From Bacteroidales bacterium UBA4179 (lineage in GTDB: Bacteria > Bacteroidota > Bacteroidia > Bacteroidales > Dysgonomonadaceae): 64,000 bases of DNA. The position numbers and the translations under genes were made by a program. Within the stretch, counting starts at the first letter, position 1, and each line of letters starts with the position of its first letter. Positions 5,845 through 13,663 of this stretch are shown piece by piece. The stretch is taken from positions 46,458-110,457 of the forward strand of contig DFUT01000039.1 of assembly GCA_002381125.1 (NCBI GenBank), in the 5' to 3' direction. The notes below the pieces were generated by a model. That model made no database searches, was not told the DNA's origin, and worked only from the letters and a program-made list of their open reading frames with translations.

Positions 5845-8334
5845 ATGGTAAAAGCGAAAAAGAACATAAAAAGGAAACGATCGGTTTCACGGAAGAAGAA
5901 CAGCCAATGGCTCGATTTTTTAAAAAGCGAGCGGTTGCATTTTCTTTTGGGGGTAATTATTGCTTTTGCAGGGATTTTTATTTTTCTTTCCATGGTTTCG
6001 TTTCCGTTTACCGGAGCTGCCGATCAAAGTAAGGTGCTCAACCGCTCCTTTGTCGAATTGGTCAACGATAAAAATTTGCAGGTCGATAATTGGACGGGTG
6101 TCGGAGGCGCTTTCATTGCTGAAGGTCTCATTAACGGGGGGTTCGGAATTTTTTCGGTACTCATTCCTTTTTTTATTGTTTATGTCGGACTTCGGTTGAT
6201 GAAGGTTTCCAATTTTTCCTTTTTCAAAGCTCTTTTTTTCATGGCTTTGGGATTAATCGGAGGATCGATTGCATCTGCTTTTGTTCTCGGAAAACTTTTT
6301 CCCGATAGTCACATCAATTGGGGCGGCAGTCATGGTGTCAGGATAGAACAGTTGTTGGAAAGCAGTATCGGTTGGCCGGGAGTGATTTTGGTAATTCTTT
6401 TGTTTATCATCGTTTTCTGTGTTCTTATTCGAAAAAATTCCGTTCAGGAAATTCGTCAAACGTTGGTCAACGATAAGTCGAAATCAGACGAGGCAGAAGA
6501 ATATACTCCCGATGAGCCTGAGATAAATAAGGCAGCAGAGGAAACAGAACCGGAAATGGAGCAAAAACCTTCCTTTTTGAAACGTTTGTTCAGATGGAAA
6601 AAGAGAAGAAGCGATGAAGATGATGAGGAGGAAAGAGAGAATGAGCAGGAAAGCGGTGCAACAGACAATGTAACAATGCAAAATCGGGAATCTTCGCTAA
6701 CAGATAAAAATGATTTTGAGGTGGTGGTTCCCAAAGATGAAGAGCAGGTTATCGTTACTCCTGCAGAAGTTTTCACTTCATTTCGCCCGGATACAGAAGT
6801 TGCAGATGAAGGACGTATCGAGATTCCGGAAGACTATGACCCGCGAAAAGATCTTTCGGCGTTTCGTTTTCCGACGACGGATTTGCTCAAAACGTACCAT
6901 ACGGGCAACAGGGAGGTCAATATGCAGGAGCAGAATGAGAACAAGGATAAAATTATTCATACGCTTCGCAATTATGGTATCGAAATTACCTCCATAAAAG
7001 CTACGGTGGGACCGACCGTTACCTTATACGAAATTGTACCGCAGGCGGGTGTGCGGATTTCGCGCATTCGGAATCTCGAAGACGATATCGCATTGAGTTT
7101 GTCGGCATTGGGAATCCGCATTATCGCTCCCATGCCGGGAAAAGGAACCATCGGGATTGAAGTGCCCAACAAAGATCCGCAAATTGTATCGATGCACTCG
7201 GTGATATCTTCAAAGAAATTTCAGGAATGCAGCTACGATTTGCCTGTGGCACTAGGGAAAACCATTACTAACGAGGTTTTTATTTTCGACCTGACCAAAA
7301 TGCCGCACTTGCTGGTTGCGGGTGCAACCGGACAAGGGAAATCGGTTGGACTTAATGCCATCATTACCTCATTGCTTTACAAAAAACATCCGGCTGAGAT
7401 GAAGCTGGTGTTGATCGACCCGAAAATGGTGGAATTCAATATTTATTCCATTATCGAAAGGCATTATCTTGCGAAGCTTCCCGATGAAGAAAAAGCCATT
7501 ATTACCGATGTGACCAAAGTTACGCAGACGTTGAATTCGCTCACCAAAGAGATGGACGATCGTTACGAGTTGTTGATGAGGGCACACGTGCGTACCATTA
7601 AAGAATATAACGAGAAGTTCGTCAAACGTCGCTTGAATCCGAACAACGGGCATCGTTACATGCCCTATATTGTGGTGGTGATCGACGAGTTTGGCGATCT
7701 GATCATGACAGCGGGCAAAGAGATTGAAATGCCCATTGCGCGTATCGCGCAGAAAGCTCGTGCCGTGGGCATACACATGGTTATCGCTACCCAGCGGCCT
7801 ACAACCAATATCATCACGGGAACCATCAAAGCCAATTTCCCTGCCCGCATGGCTTTTCGGGTGACGTCGCAGATCGATTCGCGCACGATTCTCGACATGA
7901 ACGGCGCAAATCAGTTGACCGGGCGAGGCGATTTGCTTTTTTCTCAGGGGAACAATCTTATACGCATTCAGTGCGCTTTTGTGGATACGCCCGAGATCGA
8001 CGAAATTGCCCGCTACATCGGCGGCCAGCGGGGATACGAAACGGCGTATGCGTTGCCTGAGGTTTCGACTGACGAGGGGGATAAACCCGGGACAGTCGAT
8101 TTAAACGAGCGGGACACGTTGTTTGAGGAAGCGGCGAGGCTTATCGTGATTCACCAGCAGGGTTCGACGTCGCTTATCCAGCGCAAGTTTTCCATTGGTT
8201 ATAATCGTGCCGGGCGGCTGATGGATCAGCTGGAAGCTGCCGGAATTGTGGGCCCTGCACAAGGGAGTAAGCCTCGCGACGTGTATATTTCGGATGAATA
8301 TTCGCTGGAAAAACTGCTCGATTCGTTGCGATAA
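5845..8334 (+). CDS. ftsK: DNA translocase FtsK
   Basis: An 829-residue membrane-anchored ATPase that pumps chromosome ends at the division septum and activates XerCD recombination at dif. A basic N-terminus is followed by four membrane segments (about residues 33-55, 96-116, 125-147 and 177-195). An acidic/charged linker (about 210-340) comes next. The motor has Walker A GATGQGKS (about 492-499) and Walker B VVVIDEFGDL, plus ATQRPTTNIITGTIK. The C-terminal gamma winged helix (about 755-829) contains TSLIQRKFSIGYNRAGRLMDQ and would read polar KOPS motifs. The linker is short relative to E. coli FtsK, which is usual in this phylum. It is followed closely by a lolA-like gene and trxB, and the three probably form one conserved cluster. 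Confidence 0.97.
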   Translation: MVKAKKNIKRKRSVSRKKNSQWLDFLKSERLHFLLGVIIAFAGIFIFLSMVSFPFTGAADQSKVLNRSFVELVNDKNLQVDNWTGVGGAFIAEGLINGGFGIFSVLIPFFIVYVGLRLMKVSNFSFFKALFFMALGLIGGSIASAFVLGKLFPDSHINWGGSHGVRIEQLLESSIGWPGVILVILLFIIVFCVLIRKNSVQEIRQTLVNDKSKSDEAEEYTPDEPEINKAAEETEPEMEQKPSFLKRLFRWKKRRSDEDDEEERENEQESGATDNVTMQNRESSLTDKNDFEVVVPKDEEQVIVTPAEVFTSFRPDTEVADEGRIEIPEDYDPRKDLSAFRFPTTDLLKTYHTGNREVNMQEQNENKDKIIHTLRNYGIEITSIKATVGPTVTLYEIVPQAGVRISRIRNLEDDIALSLSALGIRIIAPMPGKGTIGIEVPNKDPQIVSMHSVISSKKFQECSYDLPVALGKTITNEVFIFDLTKMPHLLVAGATGQGKSVGLNAIITSLLYKKHPAEMKLVLIDPKMVEFNIYSIIERHYLAKLPDEEKAIITDVTKVTQTLNSLTKEMDDRYELLMRAHVRTIKEYNEKFVKRRLNPNNGHRYMPYIVVVIDEFGDLIMTAGKEIEMPIARIAQKARAVGIHMVIATQRPTTNIITGTIKANFPARMAFRVTSQIDSRTILDMNGANQLTGRGDLLFSQGNNLIRIQCAFVDTPEIDEIARYIGGQRGYETAYALPEVSTDEGDKPGTVDLNERDTLFEEAARLIVIHQQGSTSLIQRKFSIGYNRAGRLMDQLEAAGIVGPAQGSKPRDVYISDEYSLEKLLDSLR

Positions 8335-8391
8335 TTTTAAACCTTCGGAACGGCAACGGATCAATTAATAACGAATGAATCACAACAAAAA

Positions 8392-9036
8392 ATGAAAAGA
8401 AATATTCTCACCTTATTTTTCTTTTTGACAGGCTTGATTTCTTTTGCCCAGTCTTTCGACGATGCGAGAGCGATGTTGGATAAGGTTTATGAAGCTTACG
8501 AACAATCCAAAGGAGTTAAATTCTCCTTTGAGGTCACCACCATCGATGCCAAGGGTATGTCTTACGGGTCTCAACAAGGCGAAGCCATGATGAAGGGGGA
8601 TAAGTTTAAGTTGGACATGAATACGACGACGATATGGTTCGACGGAAAAACGCAATGGGTGTTGCTGAAAGATGCCGGTGAAGTAAATATCAGCAATCCG
8701 TCCGCCAAAGAAATCACGTTTATCAGTCCGATGGCATTGTTGCGCGTATATAAGAGCGGTTATACACTGAAAAAACCGATACCGACAATGGTCAACGGGC
8801 AACGTGCGTATGTTATCGATATGATACCCACTACTTCGCGTAGCGATTTTAAACAACTGTCGGTTGCCGTGGATAAAAAAACGAATACGGTTTTGCAGAT
8901 AAAAACAACGCTTAAAAATAATCAGAAAAACAGTATCGATATCAAAAATTATAACGATAACCATAATTTTCCCGATTCCGTTTTTGTATTCAATAAAGCC
9001 GATTATCCTGATATCGAGGTGGTAGATCTTCGTTAA
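8392..9036 (+). CDS. lolA: LolA-like outer-membrane lipoprotein carrier
   Basis: A 214-residue exported protein with a signal peptide at about residues 1-20 (ILTLFFFLTGLISFAQ). The remainder is a LolA/LppX-type half-barrel pattern: KGVKFSFEVTT, GEAMMKGDKFKLDM, TIWFDGKTQWVLL and NPSAKEITFISPMALL. In the family it carries lipoproteins across the periplasm from LolCDE to the outer membrane. It lies 57 bp downstream of ftsK on the same strand and is probably co-transcribed with it. The symbol is by family; a LolA-fold protein with a different lipid cargo cannot be excluded. Confidence 0.8.
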   Translation: MKRNILTLFFFLTGLISFAQSFDDARAMLDKVYEAYEQSKGVKFSFEVTTIDAKGMSYGSQQGEAMMKGDKFKLDMNTTTIWFDGKTQWVLLKDAGEVNISNPSAKEITFISPMALLRVYKSGYTLKKPIPTMVNGQRAYVIDMIPTTSRSDFKQLSVAVDKKTNTVLQIKTTLKNNQKNSIDIKNYNDNHNFPDSVFVFNKADYPDIEVVDLR

Positions 9037-9098
9037 TTTGTTTTATTTAGGCTAAATAGATAATGCTTATATCGCTTCCTTAAATTGAGGAAGTGTTG

Positions 9099-9106
9099 TA
9101 CCTTTG
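9099..9106 (+). promoter_or_regulatory. Promoter -7 box (TACCTTTG) that decides the trxB start
   Basis: It matches TAnnTTTG exactly. A TTG codon at 9104 that would extend trxB by 23 codons lies inside this box, so translation must begin downstream at ATG 9173. Confidence 0.6.
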
Positions 9107-9172
9107 TTGCCGAAAGATAATCCTAAGGGCCTTCTTCTGCCGGAGAGGGTGATCTATATAGAAAAAAGAAGT

Positions 9173-10123
9173 ATGAGAAATAGCGTAAAATGTCTGATTA
9201 TAGGAGCAGGACCGGCCGGTTATACGGCTGCCATTTATGCTTCGCGTGCCAATTTGGAGCCGGTTTTGTATGAAGGAATGCAACCGGGAGGACAACTGAC
9301 CACCACGATGGAAGTAGAAAATTTTCCGGGATATCCCGAAGGGGTGAGTGGCCCACAAATGATGGAGGATTTCAAAAAGCAGGCGGAAAGATTCGGTACC
9401 GAAATTCGTTCCGGAAGAGTAACAGCAGTGGATTTTTCGGTTCGCCCGCTAAAAGTGACCATCGATAACGAATATACCGTCGAGGCCGACGCGGTGATTA
9501 TTGCTACAGGGGCTGAGGCTAAATACTTGGGCTTGCCCGACGAGAAAAAGTACGCCGGGCAGGGGGTTTCGGCTTGTGCCACATGCGACGGCTTTTTTTA
9601 TCGCAAAAAGAAAGTGGCCGTGGTTGGCGGTGGCGATACTGCATGTGAAGAGGCACTTTATTTGGCAGGCTTGGCAGAGAAAGTATATATGATTGTGCGC
9701 AAACCGTATTTGCGTGCTTCACGAATCATGCAGGAACGGGTGATGAATCATCCTAAGATTGAAATTCTCTTCGAACACAATGTGGTGGGTTTGTTTGGCG
9801 AAAAAGGGGTTGAAGGTGCGCATTTGGTCAAACGAATGGGGCAACCCGATGAGGAGAAATTGGATATTGCCATCGACGGTTTGTTTCTTGCTATAGGACA
9901 CAAGCCGAACAGCGATATTTTCAGCGATTTTCTGGAATTGGATGAGGCAGGGTATATCAAAACACAACATCCGACCACGCGTACCAATGTAGAAGGCGTT
10001 TTTGCTGCCGGAGATGTGGCTGACCCCATTTACCGCCAGGCGGTTACGGCTGCTGGTACAGGCTGCCGCGCAGCTATCGATGCCGAGCGGTATTTGATCG
10101 AAAAAGGGCTCAGTTCATTCTGA
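9173..10123 (+). CDS. trxB: Thioredoxin-disulfide reductase
   Basis: A 316-residue FAD/NADPH flavoprotein that reduces thioredoxin. The N-terminal FAD Rossmann motif is IIGAGPAGYTAAIYASRA. The redox-active pair is CATC (C135/C138) and the NADPH motif is VVGGGDTACEEALYL. The C-terminal FAD-binding stretch is GVFAAGDVADPIYRQ. Length is standard for low-molecular-weight bacterial TrxB. ATG 9173 is chosen because MRNSVKCLIIGAG aligns with family N-termini and because upstream TTG 9104 sits in a promoter box. The gene supplies cytosolic thiol reducing power. It follows the lolA-like gene by 136 bp with its own promoter. Confidence 0.95.
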   Translation: MRNSVKCLIIGAGPAGYTAAIYASRANLEPVLYEGMQPGGQLTTTMEVENFPGYPEGVSGPQMMEDFKKQAERFGTEIRSGRVTAVDFSVRPLKVTIDNEYTVEADAVIIATGAEAKYLGLPDEKKYAGQGVSACATCDGFFYRKKKVAVVGGGDTACEEALYLAGLAEKVYMIVRKPYLRASRIMQERVMNHPKIEILFEHNVVGLFGEKGVEGAHLVKRMGQPDEEKLDIAIDGLFLAIGHKPNSDIFSDFLELDEAGYIKTQHPTTRTNVEGVFAAGDVADPIYRQAVTAAGTGCRAAIDAERYLIEKGLSSF

Positions 10124-10199
10124 TCTTATCCGGTAGTCGGTTAAGTTTTGCAACTTCTTCAGGCGATAGGTTGGAGATGTCTCGTCGCATGTGAGTCAT
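10110..10199 (-). CDS. Possible 29-residue ORF downstream of ppk
   Basis: A small frame starts 5 bp after the ppk stop and overlaps the 3' end of trxB by 14 bp. It encodes MTHMRRDISNLSPEEVAKLN and nine further residues ending KIRMN. The composition is plausibly protein-like (an amphipathic helix SPEEVAKLNRL), but no family is recognised. It may be a gene remnant or chance. Confidence 0.2.
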   Translation of the reverse strand: MTHMRRDISNLSPEEVAKLNRLPDKIRMN

Positions 10200-10204
10200 G
10201 CCTT

Positions 10205-12280
10205 TTATTCTTTTGTTTTTCTTTTTAAGTATTCGTAGGTGGCTTGTTGGGAACGAACAGGCGGATTGTTATTCTGCTTAAAAACGTTTTTCAGGTTTTC
10301 ATCGATCCATACAGCGCTCCGGTTATCGACAAGTTGTATATGGAGTATATCGATAACTTCCTGTTTCAAGGGTTCCGATAAAATGGGGAATGCTGTCTCT
10401 ATTCGGCGGTGGAGGTTGCGTTCCATCCAGTCGGCCGAGGTGAGGTACACTTCTTCGTTGCCTTCGTTATAGAAATACCATACGCGGCTATGTTCCAGAT
10501 AAGCATCCACAATGCGTGTAATGGTAATGTTTTTACTGTAAGGCTGATTGGGAACAAGGCAACAGATGCCTCGTATGATTAAATCGATTTTTACGCCGGC
10601 TTCGCTTGCGCGATATAAAGCATCGATCATATCCTTGTCTTCGAGGCTGTTCATTTTGAGAATAATTCGACCCGAACCCCCTTTTTTTGCATGTTCAATT
10701 TCGCGATCAATCATTTTTTGTATTGCAGGAAGCATGTTGAATTGGCTTACCAGCAGCCGTTTGAATTCATGGTGGTGAGGCTTTCCCTCCAGAATGTGAA
10801 AAATTTCATCGATATCGTTAATGAATTCACTTTGGGAAGTGAGTAATCCTTTATCGGAATAGATGCGAGCTGTTTTTTCGTTGAAATTGCCGGTGCTTAA
10901 ATAGGCGTATCCTTTGAGCGGATGGTCGGGATCGTTGCTTTTTCGACGTACGTAGGCCAGTTTGGCATGTACCTTTAAGCCGGGAAGGCTGTAGATGATT
11001 TTTATTCCCGCTTGTTGCATCAGCTCGGCTGTAACGTAGTTGTTTTCCTCGTCGAAACGGGCTTTCATCTCCACAAATACAGTTACTTTTTTGCCGTTTT
11101 TTGCTGCACTGATCAAGCTGTTGACAACCGCGGAATTTTCAGCTACCCGATATTGCGTTACTTTGATTTCGATCACCTTTGGGTCAAAAGCTGCCTGCAT
11201 GAGAAAGCGCAATACATAGTCGAATGACTGGTACGGGAAATGCAAAAGCACATCTTGCCTGTGCAAAACGCTCAGGATGGAATTATCGGTTTCGAGTATT
11301 GGAACACGCAATGGGTCCGGCAGTTGGCGTTTGAGTTTTTCTCCAACCGGATTGGGAAGTTCGGCCAGTTCGGCCAGATTCAAGTAGCGACCGGAAGGTA
11401 AAAGTTCCTCTTCCTCAATTTCATATGTATCGCATAAGTATTTAAGGAAATAGGGCGGCATGTTCCGGTCATACTGAAAGCGGGTTACGGCACCTATTTT
11501 TCGTTTTCGTACTTTTTTGAGTATTTTTTCGGCAATATCTTTTTGATCTTCGTTCTCCAGTGAAAAGTCGGCATCGCGCGATATTTTTATACCGTAGCAA
11601 TCGATAATATCGTATCCCGGGAACACACTTTGCAGATTTGCTTTGATGATGTCTTCGATAAACATGATGTAATGGAACCCATTATGGGTCGGAAGCTCTA
11701 CGAAACGGGGCAATCGCGTGTAGGGAATTTTCATGAGGGCGTAGGTGTAGCGGGGTCGTTGACTTGTCGATTTTCTTTTTCTTTTGCGCCGGAGACTGAT
11801 TACCAGGTAAATGCGTCCGTCCTGAATAAATGAATGAATGCCATTTTTTTGGATGATCATAGGTTGAAGAAAAGGGAATATTTCTTCGTTGAAATATTTT
11901 TCGATGAATGTTTTATGAAAAGGTTCGACTTCCTCGCCCTGATAAAGAATAATACGATTTCTTTTGAGTTCAGGGAGTATGCTGTCGTAAAAAATACGAT
12001 CATACTCCTCTTCTTGAGTAGTGACTTCTTTGTTGATTTCTGTGAGTATTTGCAATGCTTCTCTTGTTGCTTCGTCGTCTTTGATGCTTTTCAGCAGCTT
12101 ATTATGGTACCTTGATACACGTACTTTATAGAATTCTTCCAGATTGGATGAATAAATGGAAAGAAATTTTATGCGTTCGTAAACCGGCAATCGTTCGTCT
12201 TTCGCCTCGAGCAATACTCTGTAATTGAACGACAACCAGCTTAAATCACGGTTAAAATATCGATAGTTGGAAGCATCCAT
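10205..12280 (-). CDS. ppk: Polyphosphate kinase 1
   Basis: A 691-residue enzyme that reversibly transfers the ATP gamma-phosphate to polyphosphate. The N-terminal domain starts YRYFNRDLSWLSFNYRVL, a PPK1 hallmark. The phospholipase-D-like catalytic domains contain GLKVHAKLAYVRR with His438, expected to be the autophosphorylated residue, and NLHRRIETAFPI with His624. STGNFNEKTARIYSD and RGICCLVP are further family blocks. Length is typical. It is transcribed alone from a TATTTTTG box 27 bp upstream and faces trxB convergently, with only an 80-bp gap. Confidence 0.96.
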   Translation of the reverse strand: MDASNYRYFNRDLSWLSFNYRVLLEAKDERLPVYERIKFLSIYSSNLEEFYKVRVSRYHNKLLKSIKDDEATREALQILTEINKEVTTQEEEYDRIFYDSILPELKRNRIILYQGEEVEPFHKTFIEKYFNEEIFPFLQPMIIQKNGIHSFIQDGRIYLVISLRRKRKRKSTSQRPRYTYALMKIPYTRLPRFVELPTHNGFHYIMFIEDIIKANLQSVFPGYDIIDCYGIKISRDADFSLENEDQKDIAEKILKKVRKRKIGAVTRFQYDRNMPPYFLKYLCDTYEIEEEELLPSGRYLNLAELAELPNPVGEKLKRQLPDPLRVPILETDNSILSVLHRQDVLLHFPYQSFDYVLRFLMQAAFDPKVIEIKVTQYRVAENSAVVNSLISAAKNGKKVTVFVEMKARFDEENNYVTAELMQQAGIKIIYSLPGLKVHAKLAYVRRKSNDPDHPLKGYAYLSTGNFNEKTARIYSDKGLLTSQSEFINDIDEIFHILEGKPHHHEFKRLLVSQFNMLPAIQKMIDREIEHAKKGGSGRIILKMNSLEDKDMIDALYRASEAGVKIDLIIRGICCLVPNQPYSKNITITRIVDAYLEHSRVWYFYNEGNEEVYLTSADWMERNLHRRIETAFPILSEPLKQEVIDILHIQLVDNRSAVWIDENLKNVFKQNNNPPVRSQQATYEYLKRKTKE

Positions 12281-12306
12281 ACCTAAATGGTTTTTACGGC
12301 TTTGTA

Positions 12307-12314
12307 CAAAAATA
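12307..12314 (-). promoter_or_regulatory. Promoter -7 box (TATTTTTG) for ppk
   Basis: Plus strand CAAAAATA, 27 bp upstream of the ppk ATG. It is divergent from the box at 12340 for the next gene. Confidence 0.5.
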
Positions 12315-12339
12315 GTGAAATAACTTCAATAAAAAACAG

Positions 12340-12347
12340 TAATTTTG
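12340..12347 (+). promoter_or_regulatory. Promoter -7 box (TAATTTTG) for the phosphoesterase
   Basis: It matches TAnnTTTG and ends only 13 bp before ATG 12361, implying a leader of about 10 nt or less. Confidence 0.5.
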
Positions 12348-12360
12348 CCTGAATAAAAAG

Positions 12361-12864
12361 ATGGGAATGAAGAAAATCGGTTTATTGTCGGATACTCATA
12401 ATTATTGGGATGAACGATACGAAACGTATTTTGCCGAGTGTGATGAAATATGGCATGCAGGAGATATCGGTTCGTTGGAATTGTCAAATCGGTTTGAAGC
12501 GCTAAAGCCTTTTCGTGCAGTGTATGGCAATATCGATGATTATCGCGTTCGCAGGGCTTATCCTTCAGCGCTTCGATTTACGTTGGAAGATGTGGATGTG
12601 TTGATAACGCATATCGGCGGTTATCCGGGAAAATACGATCCATCCGTTCGTTCGCTTCTGTATACTGATCCACCCATGCTTTTTATTTGCGGACATTCCC
12701 ATATTTTGAGGGTGATGTACGATAAAAAGCTGCGGTTTCTCTATATGAATCCGGGTGCCGCAGGAAAATTTGGCATTCATCGGGTGAGAACGCTTTTGCG
12801 ATTTGTGCTCGATGCGGGAGACATTCGCGATCTTGAAGTTGTCGAGCTTGGGGAAAACGGATAG
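12361..12864 (+). CDS. YfcE/MJ0936-type metallophosphoesterase
   Basis: A 167-residue single-domain calcineurin-like phosphoesterase. The metal ligands are in order: GLLSDTHN, HAGDIG, VYGNID, ITHIGG and CGHSHI, with a closing MNPGAAG motif. In the family it hydrolyses phosphodiesters with Mn or similar divalent metals; the natural substrate is unknown. ATG 12361 and ATG 12367 (MKKIGLLSD) are both possible starts, and the second fits the usual N-terminus equally well. It converges with the exporter gene at 12882, with 17 bp between the stops. Confidence 0.9.
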   Translation: MGMKKIGLLSDTHNYWDERYETYFAECDEIWHAGDIGSLELSNRFEALKPFRAVYGNIDDYRVRRAYPSALRFTLEDVDVLITHIGGYPGKYDPSVRSLLYTDPPMLFICGHSHILRVMYDKKLRFLYMNPGAAGKFGIHRVRTLLRFVLDAGDIRDLEVVELGENG

Positions 12865-12881
12865 TTTTTGCAAATGTGCAT

Positions 12882-13511
12882 TCAGACGATAGCCGTGATG
12901 ATTCCTCCTGCCCCCAGTATCATCAAGATAGTTCCTACAATGCGGTTGAGCATGATCAGTCCTCTTCGGTTGAAGTATTTTCGGAGTCGCGAAACAAGCA
13001 GAGTGATAAAAGTCCACCATAATAGCGCTCCGAGTGCTATGGAAATCATTCCCACGATTAGCGACACGCTTCCTTCTGCCAGCGGATTGAATTGGAAACG
13101 GGCATAGAGGGTGATGAATACGAGGATAATGGCTACATTGGAAAAGGTAAGCAGGAAAGAGGATATAAAATCTTTCATATAGCGTGTTTCTTCCACTTTC
13201 ATTGTCGGTGTCCAGCCTTTCAGCGGATTTGAACGAAACACGCCGAATCCAAAAAAGAATAAAATAATGCTGCCCACAAGTTGGATTGTTGTTTTGTGTT
13301 TCGCCAGGAAATCGGAAACCATTGCTACCCCTATTAAGGTAATCAGTGCGTAGGTAAGGTCAGAAAGCATAGCGCCTATGCCGGTGGCAAAGCCGTGCTT
13401 ACAACCCCTGTTTAAGGTGCGCTGAATGCACAACATGTTTATTGGCCCCATGGGCGAAGCAACAAATAAGCCGATGATAAAACCTTTGACGGCGATTTCG
13501 CTTAACGACAT
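12882..13511 (-). CDS. LysE/RhtB-family amino-acid exporter
   Basis: A 209-residue inner-membrane protein with about six hydrophobic segments. The N-terminal signature GFIIGLFVASPMGPINMLCI and the following RTLNRGCKHGFATGIGAMLSD are diagnostic of the LysE translocator superfamily. Members export amino acids or related small molecules using the proton-motive force; the substrate here is not predictable. It is a single gene with its own strong promoter (TTTG-N20-TATCTTTG), divergent from purL. Confidence 0.88.
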   Translation of the reverse strand: MSLSEIAVKGFIIGLFVASPMGPINMLCIQRTLNRGCKHGFATGIGAMLSDLTYALITLIGVAMVSDFLAKHKTTIQLVGSIILFFFGFGVFRSNPLKGWTPTMKVEETRYMKDFISSFLLTFSNVAIILVFITLYARFQFNPLAEGSVSLIVGMISIALGALLWWTFITLLVSRLRKYFNRRGLIMLNRIVGTILMILGAGGIITAIV

Positions 13512-13536
13512 TTTTTCTTGCGTTGTTTTCGTTTGC

Positions 13537-13568
13537 CAAAGATATGCGCAATAATTGTTACATACAAA
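13537..13568 (-). promoter_or_regulatory. Full Bacteroidetes promoter for the LysE-type exporter
   Basis: Minus strand: TTTG (13565-13568), 20-bp spacer, TATCTTTG (13537-13544). The box ends 25 bp before the ATG at 13511. Confidence 0.65.
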
Positions 13569-13605
13569 AAAGAGATTTTAATTCTCATATTCGTTCTCTT
13601 TTCAT

Positions 13606-13613
13606 TAACTTTG
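13606..13613 (+). promoter_or_regulatory. Promoter -7 box (TAACTTTG) for the purL operon
   Basis: It matches TAnnTTTG 50 bp before the purL ATG. No good -33 match is seen. Confidence 0.55.
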
Positions 13614-13663
13614 CAACGTAAACAGTAGCTTTCATTTTGTTTCAACGTTAAAAAATAAAAATA

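Noticed and set aside
9104..9172. TTG start giving a longer TrxB
   Set aside because: The codon lies inside the TACCTTTG promoter box and the extra 23 residues are absent from the family.
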